A stretch of 43,254 bases of DNA from Bacteroidales bacterium (lineage in GTDB: Bacteria > Bacteroidota > Bacteroidia > Bacteroidales > P3), in assembly GCA_024400545.1 (NCBI GenBank), contig JAKSMO010000016.1, positions 1-43,254 on the forward strand, written 5' to 3'. Of the stretch, positions 33,458-42,840 are shown one piece after another; positions within the stretch are counted from its first letter, which is position 1; each line of letters begins with the position of its first letter. The notes under the pieces are model-generated. The model was not told the DNA's origin and ran no database searches. It saw nothing but the letters and a program-made list of their open reading frames with translations. The position numbers and the translations under genes are program-made.

Positions 33458-33744
33458 ACAAATATTATTTTTTTCACGGCATTGCGCCCTAATGATTCAT
33501 TTATCTTTTCGGCCAACGAGGTCCGGCGGTTAAAGAGTTCTTGCCGCAGGGCTGCCGAGGCCAGCTCCACGGTCAGCACTCCTTTCACAAACCGTATGTT
33601 CCATGTCAGCCGGTTGATGAAGTCGCCCACCACACGGGTGTAGGCCTGCTTCACCTCCATTTCCGTCACCGTCTCATCCATATCCAGCCGGCGATACACT
33701 TTTTTCAGCAACACCTGCAGGGTGTGTTCATTCTCGTAGCCCAT
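33454..33744 (-). CDS. DUF721/DciA-like protein
   Basis: About 96 residues from ATG 33744; an upstream TTG at 33753 overlaps the recF stop. A GGAGGG sequence, unusual for this phylum, stands ~9 bases before the ATG and favours it. The pattern (LQVLLKKVYRRLDMDETVTEMEVKQAYTRVVGDFINRLTWNIRFVKGVLTVELASAALRQELFNRRTSLAEKINESLG) is DUF721. DciA in that family loads the replicative helicase in bacteria without DnaC. It follows recF directly, the usual Bacteroidetes order, which supports a replication role. Confidence 0.85.
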   Translation of the reverse strand: MGYENEHTLQVLLKKVYRRLDMDETVTEMEVKQAYTRVVGDFINRLTWNIRFVKGVLTVELASAALRQELFNRRTSLAEKINESLGRNAVKKIIFV

Positions 33745-33749
33745 CGTCC

Positions 33750-34859
33750 TCAACCCTCCATCAGCGTCAGTTCGCCGCGTGTTACGTTAAATATCTTATG
33801 TTCCACCTGCGGTATCTCGGCAAAGATATGCTCCACACGGCCGGGCTGGGTGTCGGTCAGAAACACCTGGCCAAACCTGTCGCTGCCCACCAGCTGCACC
33901 AGCTGGGTCACGCGCAGCATATCCAGCTTGTCAAAGATATCGTCGAGCAGCAGTATAGGCTTCTGCCCGCAACGCTGGTATATGTATTCAAACTGTGCCA
34001 GCTTCAGTGCCAGCACAAAAGTCTTCTGTTGTCCCTGCGATCCGTATTTCTTCACGGCAAAGTCGCCAATCAGCAGCTCCAGGTCGTCCTTGTGGGGCCC
34101 CACCGTGGTGTATTGCGCATACTTGTCGTTCTGCCTAGCCTCCGTCAGCTGCTGCTGCAGGGGCACATCGCCCTTGCCCACATAGTTGAGCACGGCCTGT
34201 TCCGAACTGTTGGTTATCCACGAGAAGTATTGGGCAAACAATGGCAGGAATTCTTTCAGAAACGCCTGCCGGCCCTGATACAGCATGTCGCCGTGTCGCG
34301 CCAGCTGTTCGTCCCAGATGGCTATCGAGGGTTCGTCCCAATAGCGGTCTTCGTAAAACTGTTTCAGCAGTCTGTTGCGCTGGTCCAGGGCTTTCTGGTA
34401 TTGCAGCAGGTGGTCAAGATAGGTCTTGTCGGTCTGCGATATCACGCCATCCACAAACTTCCTGCGCACCTCGCTGCCTCCCTGTATGATATTCTGGTCG
34501 TTGGGCGAGATAATCACCAGCGGTATGCGCCCAATATGCTCGCCAAAGGTCTTGTAGGCCTTCTTGTTCCATCGCATCTGCTTGGGCTGCCCTTTTTTCT
34601 CCACACACGATACCAACACCTGCTCCTGGTCAAAGGCATAGTTGCCGTGTATGGCAAAGAATTCTTCGCCCTGCCGTATGTTCTGCGAGTCGATAGCGTT
34701 GAAATAGCTCTTGCAGAACGACAGGTAGTAGATAGCATCCAACAAGTTGGTCTTCCCCACCCCGTTGTTGCCCACCAGGCAGTTCACATTGGAGCAGAAA
34801 TCCACATCCAGGTCTGTGTAAGTCTTAAAGTTGCTTATTTTAAAGTTTGTCAGATGCAT
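33750..34859 (-). CDS. recF: DNA replication and repair protein RecF
   Basis: 369 residues. An SMC-like ATPase acting at gaps and stalled forks with RecO and RecR. Seen: start MHLTNFKISNFKTYTDLDVDF, Walker A GNNGVGKTNLLDAIYYLSF (~32-40), the RecF motif SYFNAIDSQNIRQG, signature GSQGQQKTFVLALKL, and Walker B PILLLDDIFDKLD with D-loop. Length is normal. Starts 10 bases after the ispH stop codon; a four-gene run ispH-recF-DUF721-ABC results. Confidence 0.96.
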   Translation of the reverse strand: MHLTNFKISNFKTYTDLDVDFCSNVNCLVGNNGVGKTNLLDAIYYLSFCKSYFNAIDSQNIRQGEEFFAIHGNYAFDQEQVLVSCVEKKGQPKQMRWNKKAYKTFGEHIGRIPLVIISPNDQNIIQGGSEVRRKFVDGVISQTDKTYLDHLLQYQKALDQRNRLLKQFYEDRYWDEPSIAIWDEQLARHGDMLYQGRQAFLKEFLPLFAQYFSWITNSSEQAVLNYVGKGDVPLQQQLTEARQNDKYAQYTTVGPHKDDLELLIGDFAVKKYGSQGQQKTFVLALKLAQFEYIYQRCGQKPILLLDDIFDKLDMLRVTQLVQLVGSDRFGQVFLTDTQPGRVEHIFAEIPQVEHKIFNVTRGELTLMEG

Positions 34860-34868
34860 CGTCGTTGT

Positions 34869-35774
34869 TTAGTTGTTTAAGTTTTTTTCCTTCCAATCAC
34901 GTTTCACTCTCTCTTCCGCTGCTTCCATCAGCCAGCGGGGGGTACTGGTGGCACCGGTAATGCCTATGGTCTCCATGCCGTCAAACCACGCCATCTCGAT
35001 CTCATCCACATCCGACACCAGCCGGGTGTTGGGCATCACATGCTTGCAGTATTCATACAGATAGTGGCCGTTGGAGCTGCCTTTGCCACTCACAAACAGC
35101 ACAATATCCACACTCCGCGCAAAGTCTTCCAACTGCACGGCCCTGTTGGCCACACGGTTGCAAATGGTGTTGTGCGCCACAAAGAAATCGCTCGCCACCT
35201 CACCGCTCTGCTGCGCTATCTTGCTCTTAAGGTTATTTATCAGCAAGTTGTAGTCTTCCTTGCTTTTGGTGGTCTGCGAATAAAGACGGATAGGACGGGC
35301 AAAGTCTATGGCCTCCAAATCGTCGGGACTGCTCACCACAATGGCCTTATTGTCGGTCTGGCCGCACAGGCCTATCACTTCGGCATGGCCGGGCTTGCCA
35401 AATATCACCACCTGTCCCTGGGGTTGCAAAGCCATCATCTCTTCATAGCCTTTGCGTATTTTCTGCTGCAGGGCCAGCACTATGGGGCATGTGGCATCTA
35501 TCAGCTCTATGCCCAAGGCCTCGGCCTGCTGATAGGTGGCGGGGGGCTCGCCATGGGCGCGTATCAGCACCTTCTTGCCTCCCAAAGCCTTCAGCTGACT
35601 GTGGTCTATCACCTGCAGCCCTTTCTGGTTCAGTCGCTGCACCTCGGCGTTGTTGTGCACTATGTCGCCCAGGCAATACAGCACCTCGGCATGTGCCAAC
35701 TCTTCCTCGGCGGTGCCAATGGCTTTCACCACGCCGAAACAGAAACCCGCATTATCGTCTATCTTTATCTTCAT
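34869..35774 (-). CDS. ispH: 4-hydroxy-3-methylbut-2-enyl diphosphate reductase
   Basis: 301 residues. Last step of the MEP isoprenoid pathway, with a [4Fe-4S] cluster. Cluster ligands: Cys12 in NAGFCFGVVKAI, Cys94 in IDATCPIV, Cys203 in HNTICNRVANR. RAHGEPP and the SQTTKS box are conserved. The stand-alone length, without the ribosomal S1 fusion, is normal for Bacteroidetes. It leads the tight operon with recF. Confidence 0.96.
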   Translation of the reverse strand: MKIKIDDNAGFCFGVVKAIGTAEEELAHAEVLYCLGDIVHNNAEVQRLNQKGLQVIDHSQLKALGGKKVLIRAHGEPPATYQQAEALGIELIDATCPIVLALQQKIRKGYEEMMALQPQGQVVIFGKPGHAEVIGLCGQTDNKAIVVSSPDDLEAIDFARPIRLYSQTTKSKEDYNLLINNLKSKIAQQSGEVASDFFVAHNTICNRVANRAVQLEDFARSVDIVLFVSGKGSSNGHYLYEYCKHVMPNTRLVSDVDEIEMAWFDGMETIGITGATSTPRWLMEAAEERVKRDWKEKNLNN

Positions 35775-35811
35775 TAATGATACATTATATTTTATGTCTG
35801 GGCCGCTGTCG

Positions 35812-36780
35812 TTAGCTCAAACACTGGTTTTCAAACATAGCGGCTTCCAGCACTTCGTCGTATTCTTCCGGACTCAGGTCGTTGAAGAAGAAATACACTG
35901 GGTTCACCTTGTTGCCGTTCTGTATCACCTCGTAGTGCAGATGATAGCCCGACGACAAGCCCGAGCGTCCCACCAGGCCTATCACATCGCCACGTTTCAC
36001 GCGTTGGCCTTGCGCCACTTTCACTTCCAGCAGATGGCCATAGAGGGTCTGGAATCCGAAGCCGTGGTTTATCACCACTGCCACGCCATAGCCGCCCATA
36101 TTGGCTCCGCGGCCTGCCACCTTCACCACTCCGTCGCCCGTGGCATACACCGGCGTGCCGCAGGCTGCGGTAAGGTCTATGCCCGTATGCATACGGCGGT
36201 AGTGCAGTATGGGGTGGTAGCGCATGCCATAGCCCGACACTATCTTGCACTGGTTCTTCTTCACAGGCATAATGGCCGGCATGGTCTTCATGCGCTGTTC
36301 CTTGGTTCCCGCCATCTTGAATATCTCGTCCAGCGACACCGACTGCGCATACAGCCGCTGCTCCAGCGAGTCTATCCTCAGCTTCGTGTCTATGATCATC
36401 CGGCTGCTGGCCCGGCCTTCCAGCTTGCTGTAGTCCTGGGCCACGGGCTGGCGCTTGCTCTCTTTCACAGGCGCCGCGCCAAAGATGGTGCGATACACCG
36501 CACTGTCGCGGTCTTCCAAATCGGCCAACACCTTGTTGCAGCGCGCCACACTCTGGTTCAGCTGCGCCAAGGCGCGGCGATACTGTGCCACGTCGCCCTC
36601 CAGCATCCGCTCTTTGGGCGAGTCGAACACATTAAACGCCACCACGGCAAAAATCACGCCCAACACCACACCCAGCAGCACGGTGGAAGATATCTTCTTC
36701 AATCTGTCCATCAGCGTGGCCTCCACCTTCTCATACGAGAGGGTGTGCGGATTGAATCGGTATATGTATTTCTTCTTCAT
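35812..36780 (-). CDS. M23 peptidoglycan endopeptidase, membrane-anchored
   Basis: 322 residues. One transmembrane helix at ~30-50 (TVLLGVVLGVIFAVVAFNVF) after a basic cytoplasmic start, so a type II membrane protein. A helical or coiled-coil stretch follows (RRALAQLNQSVARCNKVLADLEDR). The LytM domain (~180-300) has GMRYHPILHYRRMHTGIDL (His, Asp zinc ligands, ~195-199), LYGHL, and HLHYEV (~281). Cuts peptide cross-links during cell-wall growth. It lies 37 bases upstream of the ispH start on the same strand. Confidence 0.93.
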   Translation of the reverse strand: MKKKYIYRFNPHTLSYEKVEATLMDRLKKISSTVLLGVVLGVIFAVVAFNVFDSPKERMLEGDVAQYRRALAQLNQSVARCNKVLADLEDRDSAVYRTIFGAAPVKESKRQPVAQDYSKLEGRASSRMIIDTKLRIDSLEQRLYAQSVSLDEIFKMAGTKEQRMKTMPAIMPVKKNQCKIVSGYGMRYHPILHYRRMHTGIDLTAACGTPVYATGDGVVKVAGRGANMGGYGVAVVINHGFGFQTLYGHLLEVKVAQGQRVKRGDVIGLVGRSGLSSGYHLHYEVIQNGNKVNPVYFFFNDLSPEEYDEVLEAAMFENQCLS

Positions 36781-36834
36781 GTTGTGTTTGTCGCGTGGGG
36801 CGTTATTTTGTAGGCTTGTTTTTGTCCGATAGGG

Positions 36835-37950
36835 TTATAGACTATCCTGATATTTCTTAAGGGCCGAAACAAAGTGCTTGGTTTTCGACGAATCGTGCAG
36901 GTAGAAACGGAAATGCAGGTCGCGCGGAAATTCCACATACAGTTCGCCCACCACGCGCGAACGGCGATGGTGGTCGGAGCTCGACTCGCCCGTTGACATG
37001 GTGTCAACGCTCGTCAGCAAACCCTCGCCGTAGTCGTCGTAGTTGCGGCGATGGCTGTGGTGATCCTCGTCGTCGCTGGCATAGCTCTCCAGCACCTGGG
37101 CCGAAATCATATCGTAGGGCACTTCGCGGTAGGTAGCATCCACGTCTTTTATGTCATACACGTCGAAATCCACCGCGTCGCGGGCCACAATCACAAAGTC
37201 GGGATACCAAAACAGCATATTGCCCTGGCCGTCGCGCATCAGCGGGGTCATCAGGGGCGCCTGTATGTAGTTGAATATGCCCAGGTCGAAAAACACCTGC
37301 TGCATAGCCTTGCCGGTATCGCCATACGACTCACGCGAAAACCAGATTCTGTGGCTATGTGCCATCTGGGCAAACTCCATCACCACGGGGGCAAACTCTT
37401 TGTAACGCTCCTCGCCCAACCATTGGGGCACGGTAAGCTGAATGCCTCTCACCTTATGCTCCGAGGTGGCAATGTTCGACTTAATGTTGGAAAGTATGTG
37501 CGACTGATACGACGACAGCTTGCCTCTGCGCTTGCTCAGGCGTTTCATGCCGTCCATCTTGCGCTCGTTAAGCTCGGCCTCCTTGGCCAGGGGCAGCACG
37601 TTGGCATACGACTCCAGGATTTTGTCGGTAATGGGGTCCTTGCTCAAGCTCTGCTGTTCGGCCACGCGGGCCATCTCGGTGTCAAAGTCAAATTCTCTGC
37701 CCTGCACCATGTCCCAGTAGCTCTTCTTCAGCTTGGCACGCTCTTTGGCGCAAAAGCTCTTATAGGCACCCGTAGCTCCCGATCTTACAAAGAATCCCGT
37801 TCCCGGGCTGCACATCTCTACATACTGGCCCGACTTATAGGTGGTCTCGTACTTACCTCTGATACCAAACACCGAAGGACGGTAGTGTTTCGAAACCCAA
37901 ACTTTGAAATGGGGGGTTACAAATACTTTACTTCTAGGAAATAACTTCAT
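36835..37950 (-). CDS. Conserved-looking cytoplasmic protein of unknown function
   Basis: 371 residues without signal peptide or membrane segments. Parts are strongly basic (~150-185: KMDGMKRLSKRRGKLSS) or acidic/His-rich (ASDDEDHHSHRRNYDDYGEG, ~295-315). The second half has a YDxxVIVARDAVDFDVYDIKDVD stretch after FWYPDFV, and an LHFRFYL end. I do not recognise the family. It sits between lpd and the M23 gene on the same strand; a GC-rich hairpin separates it from lpd. Confidence 0.7.
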   Translation of the reverse strand: MKLFPRSKVFVTPHFKVWVSKHYRPSVFGIRGKYETTYKSGQYVEMCSPGTGFFVRSGATGAYKSFCAKERAKLKKSYWDMVQGREFDFDTEMARVAEQQSLSKDPITDKILESYANVLPLAKEAELNERKMDGMKRLSKRRGKLSSYQSHILSNIKSNIATSEHKVRGIQLTVPQWLGEERYKEFAPVVMEFAQMAHSHRIWFSRESYGDTGKAMQQVFFDLGIFNYIQAPLMTPLMRDGQGNMLFWYPDFVIVARDAVDFDVYDIKDVDATYREVPYDMISAQVLESYASDDEDHHSHRRNYDDYGEGLLTSVDTMSTGESSSDHHRRSRVVGELYVEFPRDLHFRFYLHDSSKTKHFVSALKKYQDSL

Positions 37951-37975
37951 TTTTCAAGCCTATTTTTTTATAGTG

Positions 37976-38012
37976 GGTCTGGCCCGGCAGACTTTCGCCT
38001 GCCGGCCAGACC
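37976..38012 (-). terminator. GC-rich hairpin after lpd
   Basis: GGTCTGGCCCGGCAG pairs with CTGCCGG-CCAGACC around a short loop, 14 bases past the lpd stop. No good T-run follows on the minus strand, so termination may be partial. Confidence 0.55.
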
Positions 38013-38025
38013 ATTATTTGTCATA

Positions 38026-39420
38026 TTAACCGTGGATTGCGCAGCCATAGGCAGCCTCAATGGCCTCCATCACAGCCTCGCTCATGGTGGGGTGAGGATG
38101 AATGGCACCAGCCACCTGCTTGGCGGTCAAACCGTTCTCACGGGCGGTAACGATACCGGCAATCATCTCGGTCACATTGTCGCCGCACATGTGGCAGCCC
38201 AGAATCTCGTCGGTGTTCTTGTCGATCACCATCTTGATGAAACCGTCGGTGTTGCCGCCGGCGGTAGCCTTACCGCTGGCCTTGAAGAAGAATTTGCCCA
38301 CCAGCACTTCCTTGCCGGCTTCCACAGCCTTCTTCTCGGTCAGGCCCACGCTGGCCACCTCGGGGGTGATGTAGGTGCAACCGGGAATGTTGCTGTAGTT
38401 CACCAGCTTGGGCTCATGGCCTGCCAGGTGCTCCACGCAGCAGATAGCCTCGGCGCTGGCCACATGTGCCAGAGCGGGACCATGCACCACGTCGCCAATA
38501 GCATAATAGCCGGGCACGTTGGTCTCGTAGTAGTCGTTCACCACAATCTTGGTGCGCTCCACCTCTATGCCGGTCTCTTCCAGGCCCAGGTTCTCCAGGT
38601 TGGTGATCACGCCCACGGCGCTCAGCACCACGTCGCAATCCACCATCACCTCGGTGTTTTTCTTCATATCCTTGATGGTCACATGGCAGATATCGCCGTC
38701 CACGTCAACCTTCTCCACGCTGGCGTTGGCCATCACCTTCATACCCATCTTGCGGAAACTGCGGCTGATCTGGGCTGCGGTGTCCTCGTCCTCGTTGGGC
38801 AGGATCTGGGGCATGAACTCAACCAGGGTCACCTGCACGCCGATGCTCTGATAGAAGAAGGCAAACTCGCTGCCAATGGCGCCGCTGCCGCAAACCACCA
38901 TGCTCTTGGGTTTGAAAGGCAGGGTCAGGGCCTCGCGATAGCCAATGATGCGCTTGCCGTCCTGGGGCATGCTGGGCATCACGCGGCTGCGGGCACCGGT
39001 AGCTATAATGATATGCTTGGCTTCGTATTCGGTCACATTACCTTCGGCGTCGGTCACGTCAATCTTATGCTCGGGTTTCACCTTGGCGGTACCCATTATC
39101 ACGTCCACGTTGTTTTTCTTCAGCAAAAACTGCACACCCTTGCTCATCGTGTCGGCCACGCCGCGGCTGCGCTGCACCATAGCGGTGATGTCGGCCTCCA
39201 CAGGCTGTGCTGCCACACCGTAGTTGGCCGAATGGTTGATGTAGTTATACACCTGCGCGCTCTTCAGCAGCGCCTTGGTGGGAATACAACCCCAGTTCAG
39301 GCAGATACCGCCAACGTTCTCACGTTCCACAACAGCAGTTTTCATACCCAGCTGCGAAGCTTTCACAGCTGCCACATAGCCACCAGGGCCACTTCCGATA
39401 ACGATAACATCGTAGTTCAT
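38026..39420 (-). CDS. lpdA: Dihydrolipoyl dehydrogenase
   Basis: 464 residues. FAD/NAD enzyme that reoxidises dihydrolipoyl groups of 2-oxo acid dehydrogenases or the glycine cleavage system. FAD site GSGPGGYVAAVKASQLG (~8-24), redox disulfide GGICLNWGCIPTKALLK, NAD site VCGSGAIGSEFAFFYQSIG, FAD site YAIGDVVHGPALAHVASAEA, catalytic HPHPTMSEAV at the end. Length is normal. Promoter at 39482-39510. Its partner subunits are not in the window. Confidence 0.96.
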   Translation of the reverse strand: MNYDVIVIGSGPGGYVAAVKASQLGMKTAVVERENVGGICLNWGCIPTKALLKSAQVYNYINHSANYGVAAQPVEADITAMVQRSRGVADTMSKGVQFLLKKNNVDVIMGTAKVKPEHKIDVTDAEGNVTEYEAKHIIIATGARSRVMPSMPQDGKRIIGYREALTLPFKPKSMVVCGSGAIGSEFAFFYQSIGVQVTLVEFMPQILPNEDEDTAAQISRSFRKMGMKVMANASVEKVDVDGDICHVTIKDMKKNTEVMVDCDVVLSAVGVITNLENLGLEETGIEVERTKIVVNDYYETNVPGYYAIGDVVHGPALAHVASAEAICCVEHLAGHEPKLVNYSNIPGCTYITPEVASVGLTEKKAVEAGKEVLVGKFFFKASGKATAGGNTDGFIKMVIDKNTDEILGCHMCGDNVTEMIAGIVTARENGLTAKQVAGAIHPHPTMSEAVMEAIEAAYGCAIHG

Positions 39421-39481
39421 ATTTTCAGTATTTGTTTATTATTAATTATTTACAATAAAAAGTTCTAAAAAATCAATAATG

Positions 39482-39510
39482 CAAATATACGAATTTTTTC
39501 CCAATCACAA
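39482..39510 (-). promoter_or_regulatory. Promoter of lpd, TTG-N18-TATATTTG
   Basis: On the minus strand TTG (39510-39508), 18 bases, TATATTTG (39489-39482), 62 bases from the lpd ATG. Fits the Bacteroidetes consensus. Confidence 0.7.
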
Positions 39511-39768
39511 CCGTTACGCAGATTTTTTAACGTTTATTACAATTAAAAATCTCCGTTTCACCCCATCACAGCAACTCCCACTTTAACATTTTTGCGCCAG
39601 CGCAACCCGCCTCCGATTCTGCCGACCACCCAACGCAACCTACCTTTAGGCAAGCCTCTGTCCGACTTTTTAGGTTCTCAAAGCTCGGATCGAGATTTCC
39701 GGGCAAAAATCCGTTTCTTGTTTCGTTCTGTTTTTCATATCGTTAGCAATAAATGTTTGTCGCTCGTG

Positions 39769-39893
39769 CCACGTTTTGACAGCAGAAAATCAACTTTTCA
39801 ATTTTTGTAGTTTCAAAAATGTGGGGGGGGTAAACCCCCTTCAAAAAAAAAAGACTAAAATCAATATTTCGTAAATATGCTGTCAAAACGTGG
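39769..39893. repeat. 125-bp MITE-like element with perfect 16-bp inverted ends
   Basis: CCACGTTTTGACAGCA at 39769-39784 and its exact reverse complement at 39878-39893. The interior is AT-rich and holds a small hairpin GGGGG-TAAA-CCCCC (39834-39848). No target-site duplication is obvious. Confidence 0.65.
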
Positions 39894-40007
39894 ATAGGGT
39901 GTTAAAATTTAGTTAAGATTGCTTAGTTGTTTAGTTGCTTAGTAGTTTAGGGGTTTATTGGTTTATGAGTTTATTGGGTTGCTTAGTTGAGGGGCTGCCG
40001 CCGTTAA

Positions 40008-40090
40008 CTTTCAGTTTTCCACTTTCCACTTTCCACTTTCCACTCGATTAAGCTTTCCACTTTCAGTTTTCCACTTTCCACTTTCCACTC
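40008..40090. repeat. Tandem 7-bp repeats (TTTCCAC)
   Basis: Two blocks of TTTCCAC units, each opening with CTTTCAGTT, separated by a GATTAAG spacer. Confidence 0.9.
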
Positions 40091-40146
40091 CCTCGCCCCG
40101 CCCCCGGAACTCTACAATCTACATTCTACAATCTAAAATTTTTTCG

Positions 40147-40154
40147 TATTTTTG
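40147..40154 (+). promoter_or_regulatory. -7 box (TATTTTTG) of the barrel gene
   Basis: TATTTTTGCACGG, 13 bases before the first ATG. A -33 TTG is not clear. Confidence 0.5.
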
Positions 40155-40167
40155 CACGGCAAAAATT

Positions 40168-41394
40168 ATGCATTTTATGACGAAAAAATGGCTCTTACCT
40201 TTGCTCCTCATCCCCGCCTTACACGCTGGGGCTCAGAGCATTCGGCTTACTCCTATCGATGCCCCTGGCGCTCTTTATTTCAACGTGGAGAACGCCGTAA
40301 ACTACAATATGTATGAGCATTGGCGCTACGAAATGAACGTAACCTGGGTCTATCCCAACGAATCTTCTAAGGCCGCAAAAAACACCAATTACAAGTGGAA
40401 CGCCAAAGGCTATTTTGCCTATACCACCCGCGACAAGGACTACAAATACGGCCTCTCTTCCTCCGTGCAGCTGCTCAAGAAGGGACTCAGTTTCTCGGCC
40501 TCGGCCTTCAACGATATGATACGTGCCGCCGACCGCAATCTGGGCACTTATTCGCTCCTCAACCCCTCGGCCAACACCAATTTTGTGGCTTCTTATTTTG
40601 TGGGCGTGAAGGGAGCTATGGTGTCGGCCGATTTCAAGCCACTGCCACGCTGTCTCGTCACCCTCGGCTTCCGCCAAACGTGGGAGGACTACCGTTTCGA
40701 CGGGCGCCACCTCCTCTTCCCCGCCATCGACCCCCGCGACCAGCTGCCCTTCTATTCGTTCTCCGAAGGTGTGGCCCGAGTGGAATGGAAGAAGGACCTC
40801 ATCCTCTCGCTGCGCGGAGGTTATATCGGCAACTATACTGCCAAAGGCTACCTGCGCGCTATTCTGCAATATAAGCACGCTTATTTCAACAATCAGTTAA
40901 GCCTATTCTCGCAGGCCGGTTTCGCCACCAAGGGCGCTCCCTACAGCCGCATGTTCGACCTCTCGGGCACGGCGTTCTCGGGCTATTTTTTCAACAACAC
41001 CTTCCTCACCGTGCGCCCCAATACCTTTGCCTCCAACACCTACGCCCATGTGTGCCTCAACTATACTATGGCCAAGCCGCTGTGGACTTGGTCGTTCTCC
41101 AGTCCCAAGCCCTTTGCTCAGCTCAACGCTATGTGGGGCAGCATGTTCGGACAGGATGAGCAGGGCCGCCTCTACCACGACGGCCTCGGCCTCAAAACGC
41201 CCTATCAAGGTCTCCTGGAGCCTGCCATCGGCATCGACGGCATACTGCGTTGGGGCGTGATGGATTTCGGCGTGGCTGTGGCCTATCAGGTTTGCCCCGC
41301 CCATGCCGCCTACCGCAATGCTGCCCCCGAAAACAACTGGGCCTTTGCCGTGGTGGGCAACCTAAACATACCCAGTATTATTAAAATCAGATAA
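40168..41394 (+). CDS. Outer-membrane beta-barrel protein (DUF5686 C-terminal-like)
   Basis: 408 residues with signal peptide (MTKKWLLPLLLIPALHAGAQ; ATG 40168 or 40177). The mature protein is a run of amphipathic beta strands with aromatic girdles (YKYGLSSSVQLLKKGLSFSA, ILSLRGGYIGNYTAKGYLRA) and a C-terminal segment FFNNTFLTVRPNTFASNTYAHVCLNY ... NWAFAVVGNLNIPSIIKIR. This resembles the end of DUF5686 outer-membrane proteins, but without their carboxypeptidase-like regulatory domain and with a shorter barrel. Function unknown. Next gene follows after 30 bases, so the two are likely an operon. Confidence 0.7.
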   Translation: MHFMTKKWLLPLLLIPALHAGAQSIRLTPIDAPGALYFNVENAVNYNMYEHWRYEMNVTWVYPNESSKAAKNTNYKWNAKGYFAYTTRDKDYKYGLSSSVQLLKKGLSFSASAFNDMIRAADRNLGTYSLLNPSANTNFVASYFVGVKGAMVSADFKPLPRCLVTLGFRQTWEDYRFDGRHLLFPAIDPRDQLPFYSFSEGVARVEWKKDLILSLRGGYIGNYTAKGYLRAILQYKHAYFNNQLSLFSQAGFATKGAPYSRMFDLSGTAFSGYFFNNTFLTVRPNTFASNTYAHVCLNYTMAKPLWTWSFSSPKPFAQLNAMWGSMFGQDEQGRLYHDGLGLKTPYQGLLEPAIGIDGILRWGVMDFGVAVAYQVCPAHAAYRNAAPENNWAFAVVGNLNIPSIIKIR

Positions 41395-41424
41395 CAACTT
41401 TTTCAATATTTTAACTCCCGATAT

Positions 41425-42840
41425 ATGAAGAAATACTTTATTGCTATATGGCTCCTCGTTAGCGCGCTGCCACTCTTTGCCCAAAAGTACAGTATCACGT
41501 TCCACATGCCCGCCGCCACCGACTCTATGCTCTACCTCGGCCAGCACTATCGCGACCAATTTATTGTGATCGACAGCGCGGTGCGCACGCCCAACAACAC
41601 GTTTGTCTTTGCCGGCAAGCGCCAGTGGGAAACGGGTATCTACGCCCTCTTCAACAAGGAGAAGAAAAAAAGTATTCTCGACTTCACTATCGACGGCTCT
41701 TTCAAGTTCGCCATCACCCTCAACGCCACCAACGGCGTTACCGACCCCCAGCACGATATTGTGGGCTCGCCGGCCAACACGGCTATGTACACTTACATTA
41801 ACCGCATAAACGACGCCCGAATCCGCATGCGCGAGATTGAGAAGAAAAAGAAATCCACCGACCCCGCCGTCAAGGCGCAGGGCGAGGCCGACCTGGCAGC
41901 CCTCACTGCCGAGATGGAGACGTTTGAGAAACCTTTTATCAACGCCAACCAGAAATTCCGTTTCTTCCAACTTATCAAGATGTTCGACGGTCCCGATGTG
42001 CCCGACGAGGTGGACGACAAGCCCCAGTATTATCGCAGCCACTATTGGGATGGCGTGGATTTTGCCGACCACTCGCTGGTACGCACCCCCGATTTCTTCA
42101 ACAAGATGAATTATTATTTCTTCGGCCTGCTGTATCATGCCGACAAGGACACCATCTGCCACTATGCCGACCAGGTGCTGCACCGCATTGAGGGCGACAC
42201 GCTTATGCTGCGCTATTTCCTCGACTTTATCATGCCCCGCTACTACCGCTCCACCAAAAACGTGGGCTGGGACGCCACCTGGTGCTACCTGGTGCGCCAG
42301 TATTACCTTGCAGGCAAATGCAGCTGGGCCTCGCCAAGCGAGATTACCAACAAACGGCAGACTTGCGAGTTTCTCGAAAAATCGCTCATCGGTGCCATAG
42401 GTGCCGAGCTGTGGATGGCCGACACCAACCAGTCGGAAGACCCCTCGCAGTGGATCTCGTCGCACCGATTCCCGCAGAAATATGTCATCCTCTGGTTCTG
42501 GGACCCCGACTGCCACCACTGCCAGGAGCAGACCGCCACGCTCAAAACCCTCTACGACTCGCTCTCGGCCACCGGCAACAAGCCCTTCGAGGTTTACGCC
42601 ATAGGCTACGAGTCGGATGTGGCCAAATGGAAGAAATATGTGCGCGAACACCAGCTGCCCTTCGTCAATGTGGGCGGCCCCAACGTGAATATCGACTACC
42701 AGGAGGCCTACAACGTGCACGGCGCCCCCACCATGATTATCCTCAACGAGGAACGCCGCATTATCATGAACAAAACCATCCCCACCGCCTCCATCCTCCC
42801 CTTCCTCCGCCAGTACGAACAGCGGCAAGCCAAACGCTAA
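41425..42840 (+). CDS. Periplasmic TlpA-like thioredoxin protein with N-terminal DUF5106-like domain
   Basis: 471 residues. Signal peptide MKKYFIAIWLLVSALPLFAQ. Residues ~20-110 form a beta-sandwich (ITFHMPAATDSMLYLGQHY), then a helical DUF5106-like region to ~330, then a thioredoxin fold with CHHC (Cys363-Cys366) in WFWDPDCHHCQEQ and the cis-Pro loop in VHGAPTMIIL. It probably handles disulfides of exported proteins. Located just after the barrel gene. Charged insert EIEKKKKSTDPAVKAQ in the middle region. Confidence 0.88.
   Translation: MKKYFIAIWLLVSALPLFAQKYSITFHMPAATDSMLYLGQHYRDQFIVIDSAVRTPNNTFVFAGKRQWETGIYALFNKEKKKSILDFTIDGSFKFAITLNATNGVTDPQHDIVGSPANTAMYTYINRINDARIRMREIEKKKKSTDPAVKAQGEADLAALTAEMETFEKPFINANQKFRFFQLIKMFDGPDVPDEVDDKPQYYRSHYWDGVDFADHSLVRTPDFFNKMNYYFFGLLYHADKDTICHYADQVLHRIEGDTLMLRYFLDFIMPRYYRSTKNVGWDATWCYLVRQYYLAGKCSWASPSEITNKRQTCEFLEKSLIGAIGAELWMADTNQSEDPSQWISSHRFPQKYVILWFWDPDCHHCQEQTATLKTLYDSLSATGNKPFEVYAIGYESDVAKWKKYVREHQLPFVNVGGPNVNIDYQEAYNVHGAPTMIILNEERRIIMNKTIPTASILPFLRQYEQRQAKR

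Larger units (their letters stand above)
39511..40140. other. Gene-free, repeat-rich region
   Basis: Contains the MITE-like element at 39769-39893, a run of TTAGTTG/TTTAG words (~39908-39990), tandem TTTCCAC units (40008-40090) and a CTACAATCTACA block (40108-40140). No gene is visible on either strand. Confidence 0.7.
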
